A DNA stretch of 49,347 nt from positions 1 to 49,347 of the forward strand of contig JAFUKM010000003.1 in NCBI GenBank assembly GCA_017473605.1, in the 5' to 3' direction. The DNA is from Clostridia bacterium. GTDB lineage: Bacteria; Bacillota; Clostridia; Christensenellales; Borkfalkiaceae. Every line of letters begins with the position of its first letter. The first letter of the stretch is position 1. The notes below the pieces were generated by a model that worked only from the letters and a program-made list of their open reading frames with translations, was not told the origin of the DNA and did no database searches. The position numbers and the translations under genes are program-made. Shown piece by piece: positions 1 through 6,580 of the stretch.

Positions 1-15
1 ATGGTAGCAGTTCAT
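1..15 (-). CDS. 5' tip of a leftward gene cut by the window edge
   Basis: On the minus strand an ATG at 15-13 is preceded by a strong ribosome-binding site, AAGGAGA, at 27-21 with a 5-base gap. Only five codons (Met-Asn-Cys-Tyr-His) lie inside the window, so no function can be given. AT-rich promoter-like sequence lies further upstream on the same strand (about 40-80). The call rests only on the RBS-ATG pair. Confidence 0.4.
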
Positions 16-84
16 ATATTTCTCCTTGGTATAATGTTTTGTGGTTATTATATTTTACCATAGATTTATATGAGCTGTCTATTT

Positions 85-113
85 TTTACAAGTGTTGCAC
101 TTGATAGTATAAT
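85..113 (+). promoter_or_regulatory. Promoter-like sequence facing a terminator
   Basis: TTTACA (85-90), a 17-base spacer and TATAAT (108-113) form a near-consensus housekeeping promoter. The only thing downstream is the hairpin at 127-152, so a transcript would be about 30 bases long. It may be fortuitous. Confidence 0.35.
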
Positions 114-126
114 TCACCATAATAAC

Positions 127-152
127 AAAAGCACCCCGAACGGGGTGCTTTT
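127..152. terminator. Bidirectional intrinsic terminator
   Basis: AAAAGCACCCCG and CGGGGTGCTTTT form a 12-bp stem around a two-base centre, with A and T tracts on opposite sides. It lies 5 bases past the stop codon of the minus-strand XRE gene and most likely ends that transcript. Confidence 0.8.
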
Positions 153-156
153 CATA

Positions 157-408
157 TTATTCCGTTTTCAGTAATTCTTCCAATGAAACGTTCAAGATTT
201 TACAAAAACAAACAAGCTCTATATCGGTAACGAATCGTTGACCGCTTTCTATTCGCTGTACGGCGTTTTTGTCTATATCCAACCCCAAGAGTTGGCATTT
301 CTCCGCAAATATCCTTTGAGACATTTTGGGACTTGCGTTCTTGCGCAACGCGTATAATGTTGCGCCGCAAATATTGTTTTTTCCGTCGGTTGCTTTATTT
401 TTGAACAT
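157..408 (-). CDS. XRE-family helix-turn-helix regulator
   Basis: Small DNA-binding protein of 83 residues. The C-terminal part has the XRE/Cro pattern: a helix with MSQRIFAEKCQLLG, a recognition helix around DKNAVQRIESGQR, then a FVTDIELVCFCKILNVSLEELL dimer-side helix. The frame is open up to 492, but a TATAAT promoter element sits inside that extension, so I start at the ATG at 408. The ribosome-binding site there is poor, leaving the start uncertain. The gene stands alone between two terminators. Two palindromes next to its promoter suggest it represses itself. The target genes are unknown. Confidence 0.75.
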   Translation of the reverse strand: MFKNKATDGKNNICGATLYALRKNASPKMSQRIFAEKCQLLGLDIDKNAVQRIESGQRFVTDIELVCFCKILNVSLEELLKTE

Positions 409-435
409 TTTTCCCGAAACTTCCGTTGATTTGAC

Positions 436-501
436 ATTTTGTGCTTGACAAAATATATTATAGTATGTTACAATCACAAAAATGACACTCATAAAATGTC
501 A
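436..501 (-). promoter_or_regulatory. Promoter and candidate operators of the XRE gene
   Basis: On the minus strand a TATAAT -10 lies at 462-457 with a weak -35. A perfect inverted repeat, ATTTTGT-GCTTG-ACAAAAT (436-454), covers the expected transcription start, and TGACA-N9-TGTCA (483-501) lies just upstream of the -35 region. The same DNA read rightwards carries TTGACA (431-436), 17 bases and TATATT (454-459), so a second, opposing promoter may overlap the first operator. Confidence 0.55.
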
Positions 502-649
502 AAAACAAAAAACTGCAAAGAAGAAATAAAGTATAATAGGTATGATAAAAAGCTTGCCTTAAAATCATATCAAAAGGATTTTTCCATTATTGATAAGACA
601 CAAGACAATGTGTAAGCATTATTATATGCGTATAGAAAAGGATAAACCA

Positions 650-675
650 AAAACGCCCCAATACGGGGCGTTTTT
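650..675. terminator. Bidirectional intrinsic terminator
   Basis: AAAACGCCCC (650-659) pairs with GGGGCGTTTT (665-674) around a five-base loop, with T or A tracts on both sides. It lies 26 bases past the stop of the minus-strand CDF gene. The stretch 502-649 between this hairpin and the XRE control region holds no convincing gene. Confidence 0.8.
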
Positions 676-700
676 CATGGCAATTTTAACCGCATTTCAC

Positions 701-1867
701 TTATACAAACGGGTGTTCCGTTTGTATTACGCAAGCGCACTCGGGGCGTTTTTCCCGTATTTTTTCGCTCACTTGTTTTTCGGCGTCCTTGGCGCACATT
801 TTACAATCGGCGGGGAGAAGCAGGTCGAAGATAAGATTGATATTCGTTTCGCCCTTGGTCATGCGGAAATCGTGTATGGAAAAGCTTTCGTCTACTGCTT
901 TTGCGGCGTTTTGGGCAAGGTCGTGCAATTCGTTTACAAGCGGGTCGTTGACGACGAGCGGGTCAAGATGCACGGTAACGATACAGCCGAATTTTTCGTG
1001 CATATCCCGTTCCATTTTATCCACTTCTTCGTGGGCGACGTTGATATCGGAATCGGACGGCACTTCGGCGTGGAAAGACACGATTTGCCTGCCGGGGCCG
1101 TAGTCGTGCACCATCACGTCGTGAATACCGACGATACGGGGATAGTCTTTTGTAAAGTCGTAAATGCTTTTTATAAACGCAGGGTCGGGAGTAGAACCGA
1201 GTAATAAATCAATCGTTTCCTTGGCGGCTTTGCACCCTGTAAACAGGATAAATGCGGCGACGAGTATCCCCGCCCAACCGTCGATATGCACGCTCCATAT
1301 TCTGGATACGATGGCGCTTGCAAGCACGAGCGCGGTTGCGATACAATCGGAAAGGGAGTCGGCGGCGGCAGCTTTAACGGGAGAAGAATGAATTTTATTT
1401 CCGATTTTACGGTAAAAGACAAACAGCCACACTTTCACAAGAATAGACGCGCCGAGAATAATCAAAGACGCGTTGCCCACGTTGGGAAGAATCGGCTCGA
1501 TAATTTTTTCGATAGAGCCTTTAAGCAGCTCGAAGCCGACGAGAATAATCAGCATATCGACGATAAATCCCGATACGTACTCGTATCTGCCGTGTCCCAA
1601 GGGGTGTTCCTTGTCTACGGGTTTATTCGCAAGCCGCACGCCGAGTAAGGTAACGATGGACGAGCCTGCGTCGGAGATATTGTTAAAAGCGTCGGCGATG
1701 ATGGCGACGGAGAAAGATAAAATACCCATCGTCAGTTTGCCTGCGAATAGGAGTATATTGAGCAAAATCCCCGTCACTCCTGCGAGCGTAGCGTATTTAC
1801 TACGCGTAGACGGATTGTTTACGTCCTTGTTTTTCCCGATAAAAATACGGATTAAAAAATCAGTCAT
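701..1867 (-). CDS. Cation diffusion facilitator, probably Mn(II)/Fe(II) type
   Basis: Inner-membrane metal/proton antiporter of 388 residues with about six transmembrane helices and a long cytoplasmic C-terminal domain. The metal-site helices read DAFNNISDA (helix 2) and DSLSD (helix 5). Zinc CDFs normally carry His-x3-Asp in helix 5, while Asp-x3-Asp is typical of the manganese group; HPLGHGRYEY after helix 2 also fits that group. The start has an AAGGGG ribosome-binding site and a consensus promoter at 1899-1927. It is divergent from a cation exchanger controlled by a Mn riboswitch, which supports a role in manganese export. The C-terminal tail has three cysteines of unknown use. Iron or another divalent metal cannot be excluded. 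Confidence 0.85.
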   Translation of the reverse strand: MTDFLIRIFIGKNKDVNNPSTRSKYATLAGVTGILLNILLFAGKLTMGILSFSVAIIADAFNNISDAGSSIVTLLGVRLANKPVDKEHPLGHGRYEYVSGFIVDMLIILVGFELLKGSIEKIIEPILPNVGNASLIILGASILVKVWLFVFYRKIGNKIHSSPVKAAAADSLSDCIATALVLASAIVSRIWSVHIDGWAGILVAAFILFTGCKAAKETIDLLLGSTPDPAFIKSIYDFTKDYPRIVGIHDVMVHDYGPGRQIVSFHAEVPSDSDINVAHEEVDKMERDMHEKFGCIVTVHLDPLVVNDPLVNELHDLAQNAAKAVDESFSIHDFRMTKGETNINLIFDLLLPADCKMCAKDAEKQVSEKIREKRPECACVIQTEHPFV

Positions 1868-1898
1868 AACAGCCCCTTAAAAAGCTTTGATACGGTTT

Positions 1899-1927
1899 AT
1901 TATATGCCACGCCGTCGGATTTGTCAA
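1899..1927 (-). promoter_or_regulatory. Promoter of the CDF gene
   Basis: On the minus strand, TTGACA (1927-1922), exactly 17 bases, TATAAT (1904-1899): a perfect consensus promoter about 30 bases before the start codon. It lies back to back with the exchanger promoter. Confidence 0.85.
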
Positions 1928-1967
1928 CCGAAAAGGGGAAAAAGACGGAAAACCGTTGTAAAAACCG

Positions 1968-1996
1968 TTGACAAAACCGCCGCCTTGTGGTACAAT
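1968..1996 (+). promoter_or_regulatory. Promoter of the riboswitch-exchanger transcript
   Basis: TTGACA (1968-1973), 17 bases, TACAAT (1991-1996). The predicted transcript start near 2003 coincides with the first base of the riboswitch P1 stem. Confidence 0.85.
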
Positions 1997-2002
1997 CGGG
2001 TT

Positions 2003-2136
2003 GACATAAGGGAGTAGTCGGCTTGAAAAAGTCGTTACGTCTACAACACTGAAAGCAATTTTCAGGCGTAATGGTAAACGACAAGACTTATGCGCAAACG
2101 CCGTAGCGAGCGTGCGGACTTGCGTATAAGTTTTTT
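2003..2136 (+). promoter_or_regulatory. yybP-ykoY (manganese) riboswitch with terminator switch
   Basis: The leader carries the family landmarks GGGAGTAG (2010-2017) near the 5' end and GGTAAACGACAAGACTTATG (2073-2092) near the 3' end of the aptamer. CATAAG (2005-2010) pairs with CTTATG (2087-2092) to close stem P1. The same 3' strand also forms ACTTATGCGCAA (2086-2097) with TTGCGTATAAGT (2120-2131), a 12-bp stem with one G-U followed by T6: an intrinsic terminator. P1 and the terminator cannot coexist, so Mn(II) binding should favour P1 and readthrough. The ligand is known from the family; the switching model is my inference. Confidence 0.82.
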
Positions 2137-2162
2137 ATTTTGGTAAAAGGAGTATCACACAA

Positions 2163-3200
2163 ATGTTTTGGACGATTTTTTGGGCGGTAATAATGCTCGT
2201 GGTCGGATTTACCTTGCTCGTCAAGGGCGCGGATTGGTTTGTAGACGGCGCGGCGGGGCTTGCGGCAAAATTGCGTATTCCGCAGCTTGTTATCGGCTTG
2301 ACGATTGTGGCGTTCGGAACGAGCGCGCCCGAACTTGCCACGTCGGTCATCTCGGCAATCACAGGGGACGTAGGTATTGCAATCGGTAACGTGCTCGGTA
2401 GCAATATTACGAATATTTTGCTCATATTGGGGCTTTCGGCGATGTTCAGCGTATTGCCCGTGCAAAAGGCGTCTTTGAAAATCGATTTACCCGTATTGTT
2501 GGGCACGTCGGCGCTCATCGTGCTGTTGGGTGCGTTTGACGACGAACTCGATAGATGGGAAGGTATCGTTATGGCGTTGCTTCTTGTCGCGTATACGGTA
2601 TTTTTGATTTGGGGCGCGCTCCGTCAAAGGGATAAACAAGCGTCAATTTCCGCTTTGGAAAACCACGAAGTGGTAGCGGAACCGGAAGAACCCGCGCAAA
2701 AGAAAGGCGGCTTTAACGGCTGGTACGTAAAAATGAAAAATTACACGTGGTTTTTGGCGGTGGCGACGATTGTCGGCTTGGGCATCGTCGTAGGCGGCGC
2801 AATGCTCGCCGTAGAAGGCGCGAAAACGATTGCCACGGAAATCGGCGTACCGCAAAAGGTCATCGGTCTTACCATCGTTGCGGTAGGCACGTCGCTTCCC
2901 GAGCTTATCACGTCGGTAGTTGCGGCGAAGAAAGGGGAAACGGATATCGCGGTAGGGAATATCGTCGGTAGCAATATATTCAACGTGTTAATGGTAGCGG
3001 GGCTGTCGGCGGCAATAATGCCGTTGCCGTTCTCTTCGGAAGGGGCGACGTTCCTTTGGGACGGAATTATCGCGCTCGGTTCGGCGGCGCTTTTGGCTTT
3101 GATTGCATACCTGCCCGGGCATAAAATCAACCGCGTCGGCGGCGGCGTAATGCTCGCGGGGTTCGTGGCGTATTACGTATACCTGTTCGTAATGATGTAA
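2163..3200 (+). CDS. CaCA-superfamily cation exchanger (YrbG-like)
   Basis: Membrane antiporter of 345 residues built of two homologous five-helix halves. The alpha repeats are visible: [18 protein letters not shown] with [17 protein letters not shown] in the first half, and [18 protein letters not shown] with [17 protein letters not shown] in the second. These hold the paired acidic residues that bind the ion. Half one ends in a charged cytoplasmic loop near residues 150-185. The family is usually annotated as a calcium/sodium exchanger, but the manganese riboswitch in its leader and the CDF neighbour suggest it exports Mn(II), alone or with Ca(II). The ribosome-binding site is AAAAGGAG. Confidence 0.9.
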   Translation: MFWTIFWAVIMLVVGFTLLVKGADWFVDGAAGLAAKLRIPQLVIGLTIVAFGTSAPELATSVISAITGDVGIAIGNVLGSNITNILLILGLSAMFSVLPVQKASLKIDLPVLLGTSALIVLLGAFDDELDRWEGIVMALLLVAYTVFLIWGALRQRDKQASISALENHEVVAEPEEPAQKKGGFNGWYVKMKNYTWFLAVATIVGLGIVVGGAMLAVEGAKTIATEIGVPQKVIGLTIVAVGTSLPELITSVVAAKKGETDIAVGNIVGSNIFNVLMVAGLSAAIMPLPFSSEGATFLWDGIIALGSAALLALIAYLPGHKINRVGGGVMLAGFVAYYVYLFVMM

Positions 3201-3237
3201 AAAAGGAAAAATAATTGCAAAAAGCGCATAAAAACGC

Positions 3238-3266
3238 TTGCCAAGGCGAAAAAAATCGTATATAAT
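3238..3266 (+). promoter_or_regulatory. Promoter of rplS
   Basis: TTGCCA (3238-3243), 17 bases, TATAAT (3261-3266). It gives a leader of about 90 bases before the rplS start, showing that rplS is transcribed on its own here. Confidence 0.8.
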
Positions 3267-3280
3267 AGGTAAGACTTCGA

Positions 3281-3336
3281 ACGTTCCGCTGCCTATTTTG
3301 GGCATAACGAGGAGTTATGCAGCGGGTTATGAACGT
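3281..3336 (+). promoter_or_regulatory. Structured rplS leader (L19-leader-like)
   Basis: Three nested stems can be drawn: ACGTTC (3281-3286) with GAACGT (3331-3336), CCGCTGC (3286-3292) with GCAGCGG (3319-3325), and CATAAC (3303-3308) with GTTATG (3314-3319); stems sharing an end base must each give up one pair. Position and size fit the known L19 leader of Bacillota, where the ribosomal protein is thought to control its own mRNA. I did not match it to a covariance model. Confidence 0.6.
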
Positions 3337-3364
3337 ATCGTAAATAACGGAGGTAAAGTCAGAA

Positions 3365-3709
3365 ATGAAAGGATTGATTGAAGCGATTGAAGCAGAAAAC
3401 CTGAAATCGGAAGTACCTGCATTTGAAGTAGGCGACACGGTAAAGGTAGGCTACAAGATTATCGAAGGCGGCAAGGAAAGAGTGCAGAACTTCGAAGGCG
3501 TAGTTATCGCGAAAAAGAACGGCGGTATTTCCGAAACGTTCACGGTACGCCACATTTCCTATGGCGTAGGCGTAGAAAAGACGTATCCCCTTCACTCCCC
3601 GAAAATTGCGTCCATCACGGTTGTAAGAAAGGGTAAGGTAAGAAGAGCGAAGCTTTATTATCTGCGCAAGTTGACGGGCAAAGCTGCCAAAGTCAAAGAA
3701 AGAATTTAA
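3365..3709 (+). CDS. rplS: 50S ribosomal protein L19
   Basis: Full-length L19 of 114 residues, a large-subunit protein at the interface with the 30S subunit. Recognisable family sequence includes [40 protein letters not shown] and [22 protein letters not shown]. The start follows an excellent GGAGGT ribosome-binding site. In most Bacillota rplS follows trmD directly; here trmD is 37 kb away and rplS has its own promoter, leader and terminator, so it forms a single-gene unit. Confidence 0.97.
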   Translation: MKGLIEAIEAENLKSEVPAFEVGDTVKVGYKIIEGGKERVQNFEGVVIAKKNGGISETFTVRHISYGVGVEKTYPLHSPKIASITVVRKGKVRRAKLYYLRKLTGKAAKVKERI

Positions 3710-3737
3710 TAGGAAATTCTCGGAAGAATCCGAAGGA

Positions 3738-3775
3738 GAAAGTCTGCCCAAAGTCAACGGCGGACTTTCTTTTTT
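3738..3775 (+). terminator. Terminator of rplS
   Basis: GAAAGTCTGCC (3738-3748) pairs with GGCGGACTTTC (3759-3769) with one T-G pair, followed by TTTTTT. Confidence 0.85.
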
Positions 3776-3803
3776 GATTTCTAAAAAAATACCTTGAATT
3801 TTG

Positions 3804-3832
3804 TTTACTTTTTCCTGCTTTTAGGGTACAAT
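3804..3832 (+). promoter_or_regulatory. Promoter of comM-dprA
   Basis: TTTACT (3804-3809), 17 bases, TACAAT (3827-3832), about 35 bases before the comM start. Confidence 0.6.
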
Positions 3833-3866
3833 AATAGGGAAAGACATATAATAAGGAAGGGAAAGT

Positions 3867-5402
3867 ATGATAGCGAGAGTGCAAAGCTACGCATTATCGG
3901 GGTTAGACGGCGTTACGGTTACGGTAGAAACGGACGTTTCGAAAGGCTTGCCGGCTTACGAAATCGTAGGCTTGCCCGACGCGGCGGTAAAAGAATCGAG
4001 AGAACGTGTCAGAAGCGCGATTAAAAACAGCGCGCTGGAATTCCCTTTACATAAAATCACGGTCAACCTTGCGCCCGCATACGTGAAAAAAGAAGGCTCG
4101 TCTTTCGATTTGCCCGTGGCGGTAAGTTTGCTCAAAGCAAGCGGCGCATTGCAAGCAGAAACGGAGAACACGGTCTTTTTGGGCGAACTTGCCTTAAACG
4201 GCGATTTGCGTCCCGTAACAGGTGTGCTCCCTGCGTTGATATCGGCGCGCGATAAAGGGTATACGCAGTTCGTTATTCCTTACGGAAACCGTAAGGAAGC
4301 GGGATATATTCACGGCGTAACGGTCTTTGCGGCGAAAACGCTGAAAGAAGTGGTCGACCATTTGTCGGGCATAGCGCCGCTTGCGGCGGTGGAAACCACG
4401 CCTTTCGAAAGAGCGGAAAGCGGAGAAACACGTAGCTACGATTTGTCTTTCGTCAAAGGTCAAGCGGTAGCAAAACGCGCGTTGGAAGTGGCGGTGGCAG
4501 GCGGACACAATATTCTGTTCGTAGGTCCTCCGGGCAGCGGAAAAACGCTGCTTGCCCGCGCAATTCCGTCGATACTTCCCGATATGTCTTTCGAAGAAGC
4601 GTTGGAGATAACGAAAATCCACTCGGTAGCAGGTACGTTGGGCGACGACGGTATCGTGAAGAACCGTCCTTTCCGCAGTCCGCACCATACAGCGACGACG
4701 GTGTCCCTTTGCGGTGGCGGCAATAAGACGGTCCACCCCGGGGAAATCAGTCTTGCCCACGGCGGCGTGCTGTTTTTGGACGAATTGCCCGAATATCAGC
4801 GTTCGGCGCTCGAAGCGATGCGCCAGCCCTTGGAAGACGGCGTGATTACGGTATCGCGCGCAAGCGGTACGGTTACGTATCCCGCGTCGTTTATGCTCTG
4901 CGCGAGTATGAATCCTTGTCCTTGCGGCAATTACGGAAGCAGTAAGCGCCGTTGCACCTGTCGCCCCAACGATATCCGCCGTTATCACGCGCGCGTGTCA
5001 GGTCCACTGTTGGATAGAATTGATATTCAAGTGGAAGTGGACGGCGTAGAGTACGACGATTTGGTATCCGCGGCGGAAGAAGAAACGAGCGCGACGGTAA
5101 AAAAGCGCGCGGACGTTGCGAGAAATATCCAACGTCAACGCTTTATGGACGGTAAAATTACGACGAACGCGGAAATGGGCGAAAAGGAAACGCGTAAGTA
5201 TTGTAAATTGAGCGAAGAGTGTGAAGAAATTTTACGGGACTCGTACGAACGTTTACGCCTTTCGGCGCGCGCCCGTTCGCGTATCTTAAAGGTGGCGCGC
5301 ACGATTGCAGATTTGGAGCTGTCCGAAGATATTTTGCCCGACCACTTATACGAAGCGATTTCCTACCGTTCATATAGCGGTAAACAGGACGAACTCGAAT
5401 AA
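3867..5402 (+). CDS. comM: YifB/ComM Mg-chelatase-like AAA+ ATPase
   Basis: AAA+ ATPase of 511 residues. In Gram-negative bacteria ComM is a branch-migration helicase that helps integrate DNA taken up by transformation; the Bacillota members are presumed to act similarly. An N-terminal ChlI-like fold (residues 1-165, with GLPDAAVKESRERVRSAI) precedes Walker A GPPGSGKT near residue 220, the PFRSPHHTAT motif, Walker B VLFLDELPEY and a four-cysteine segment in NPCPCGNYGSSKRRCTC. The stop overlaps the dprA start by one base, so the two are translationally coupled. Length and domain order are normal for the family. Confidence 0.93.
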   Translation: MIARVQSYALSGLDGVTVTVETDVSKGLPAYEIVGLPDAAVKESRERVRSAIKNSALEFPLHKITVNLAPAYVKKEGSSFDLPVAVSLLKASGALQAETENTVFLGELALNGDLRPVTGVLPALISARDKGYTQFVIPYGNRKEAGYIHGVTVFAAKTLKEVVDHLSGIAPLAAVETTPFERAESGETRSYDLSFVKGQAVAKRALEVAVAGGHNILFVGPPGSGKTLLARAIPSILPDMSFEEALEITKIHSVAGTLGDDGIVKNRPFRSPHHTATTVSLCGGGNKTVHPGEISLAHGGVLFLDELPEYQRSALEAMRQPLEDGVITVSRASGTVTYPASFMLCASMNPCPCGNYGSSKRRCTCRPNDIRRYHARVSGPLLDRIDIQVEVDGVEYDDLVSAAEEETSATVKKRADVARNIQRQRFMDGKITTNAEMGEKETRKYCKLSEECEEILRDSYERLRLSARARSRILKVARTIADLELSEDILPDHLYEAISYRSYSGKQDELE

Positions 5403-6256
5403 TGGAAGAACGTCAGTGTAAAAAATTGGATATAGACGCTCCGCAATACCCAAACGAGTGGAAACTGCTCAAAGACGCGCCGCAGCAGCTGCAATATTTA
5501 GGGGATATCAGTCTTTTGCAAACGCGGAAATTCACGGTAGTGGGGTCGCGAACGACGCCAGCACAAGCGTTAAAGACAGGCAAAGAAATTGCAGGCGAAT
5601 TATCGCAAGCGTTTACGATAGTAACGGGCGTTGCGGACGGCGGAGATACGGCGGCGATAGAAGGCGCACTTTTCAAAGGCGGCAAAGTGATTTGCGTGCT
5701 TGCAGGCGGTTTTTCGGCGTTGCCACAGGGAAATTTGCCGTTGCTTCGGGAAGTGGTAAGAAAGGGTTTGCTGCTCTCTCCTTATCCTTTTACCGAGCCG
5801 GTGCTGAAATATACGTACGAGCATAGGAACAAGCTGCTCGCGCATTTGGGCGAAGGCACGTTGGTACTCGGCGCGGCGGAAAAGAGCGGCGCGCTCATTA
5901 CGGCGAAATACGCCAAGAAAGCGGGGAAGCAGGTATTTGCGTTGCCGTATTCGACGGGCGTGCACGCAGGTATAGGCTGTAACGGCTTAATCAAATCGGG
6001 CGCGCGTTTAACGGAAAGCGCAGACGACGTATTTTCCGCTATGGGATTGGAATACCGTAGCAGACGGTATGCGGTAACGCTTACCGAAACGGAAAAAAGC
6101 GTAGTCAACGTATTAAAAGAGTTGGCGGAAGCGCACGTAAACGAGCTTTCGGCAAGGACGGGAATCCCGATATTCAAATTACGAGCCACGCTTTCGGCGT
6201 TAGAAGTCAAAGGCGCAATCGTATCGCTCGGCGGAAACCGCTACTCGGCAGTATAG
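5402..6256 (+). CDS. dprA: DNA processing protein DprA/Smf
   Basis: Single-strand-DNA binding protein that loads RecA onto incoming DNA during transformation. At 284 residues it is shorter than many DprA proteins because the N-terminal SAM-like domain is nearly absent. The Rossmann core shows VVGSRTTP, then GVADGGDTAAIEGAL in place of the commoner SGLARGID form, EKSGALITAKYA and GCNGLIKSGA. A winged-helix domain occupies the last 65 residues. The gene overlaps comM by one base, and its stop codon runs into a family-1 repeat. Competence itself cannot be inferred, since dprA is kept by many bacteria not known to be competent. Confidence 0.93.
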   Translation: MEERQCKKLDIDAPQYPNEWKLLKDAPQQLQYLGDISLLQTRKFTVVGSRTTPAQALKTGKEIAGELSQAFTIVTGVADGGDTAAIEGALFKGGKVICVLAGGFSALPQGNLPLLREVVRKGLLLSPYPFTEPVLKYTYEHRNKLLAHLGEGTLVLGAAEKSGALITAKYAKKAGKQVFALPYSTGVHAGIGCNGLIKSGARLTESADDVFSAMGLEYRSRRYAVTLTETEKSVVNVLKELAEAHVNELSARTGIPIFKLRATLSALEVKGAIVSLGGNRYSAV

Positions 6257-6258
6257 CG

Positions 6259-6525
6259 GCAGCAGTGGCGAGCTGTCACTCCCAAATTTTCCGTTATCGT
6301 TTATAAATAGCGTTATCATAGACGTGGGGTTAAGGGGCATAGTCCCTTATGGGGTGTAGGGGCAACGCCCTTACGACGCTCTGTCAAGAGCCGCCGATAG
6401 GCGGATAATAGCCCTAATAAAAGCAACCGTAGGTTGCGCTCCCAACGCCGTTAGGCGTTTATGCGGCGAGCCGCCGCTCCCAAGTCTTCCGTTATCGTTT
6501 ATAAATAGCGTTATCATAGACGGGG
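6259..6525 (+). repeat. Family-1 multi-hairpin repeat, full copy A
   Basis: Fills the dprA-topA gap and begins 3 bases after the dprA stop. Consecutive hairpins: TAAGGG/CCCTTA (6331-6349), GTAGGGGC/GCCCTTAC (6356-6374), CTCT/AGAG (about 6380-6390), CCGCC/GGCGG (6391-6404), GCAACC/GGTTGC (6423-6437), AACGCC/GGCGTT (6444-6459), GCGGC/GCCGC (6463-6474). The core is flanked by an identical 34-base direct repeat at 6291-6324 and 6489-6522. No gene, transposase or target-site duplication was seen. The rest of the gap, to 6580, is AT-rich and holds the topA ribosome-binding site. Confidence 0.85.
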
Positions 6526-6580
6526 AGAAAATGAAAAAAGTAAAAATTTTTTATAGCAATATAGCAAAAAGGAATACGAA

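Noticed and set aside
590-1204. Plus-strand open frame of 204 codons
   Set aside because: It is antisense to the clear CDF gene, its composition (His, Phe, Val rich) is that of a shadow frame, and it has no ribosome-binding site.
3238-3364. T-box or amino-acid riboswitch before rplS
   Set aside because: No T-box sequence or anticodon-like specifier; the stems fit an L19 leader better.
4194-4988. Minus-strand frame of 264 codons
   Set aside because: Antisense to the ComM ATPase core; no recognisable motif or start signal.
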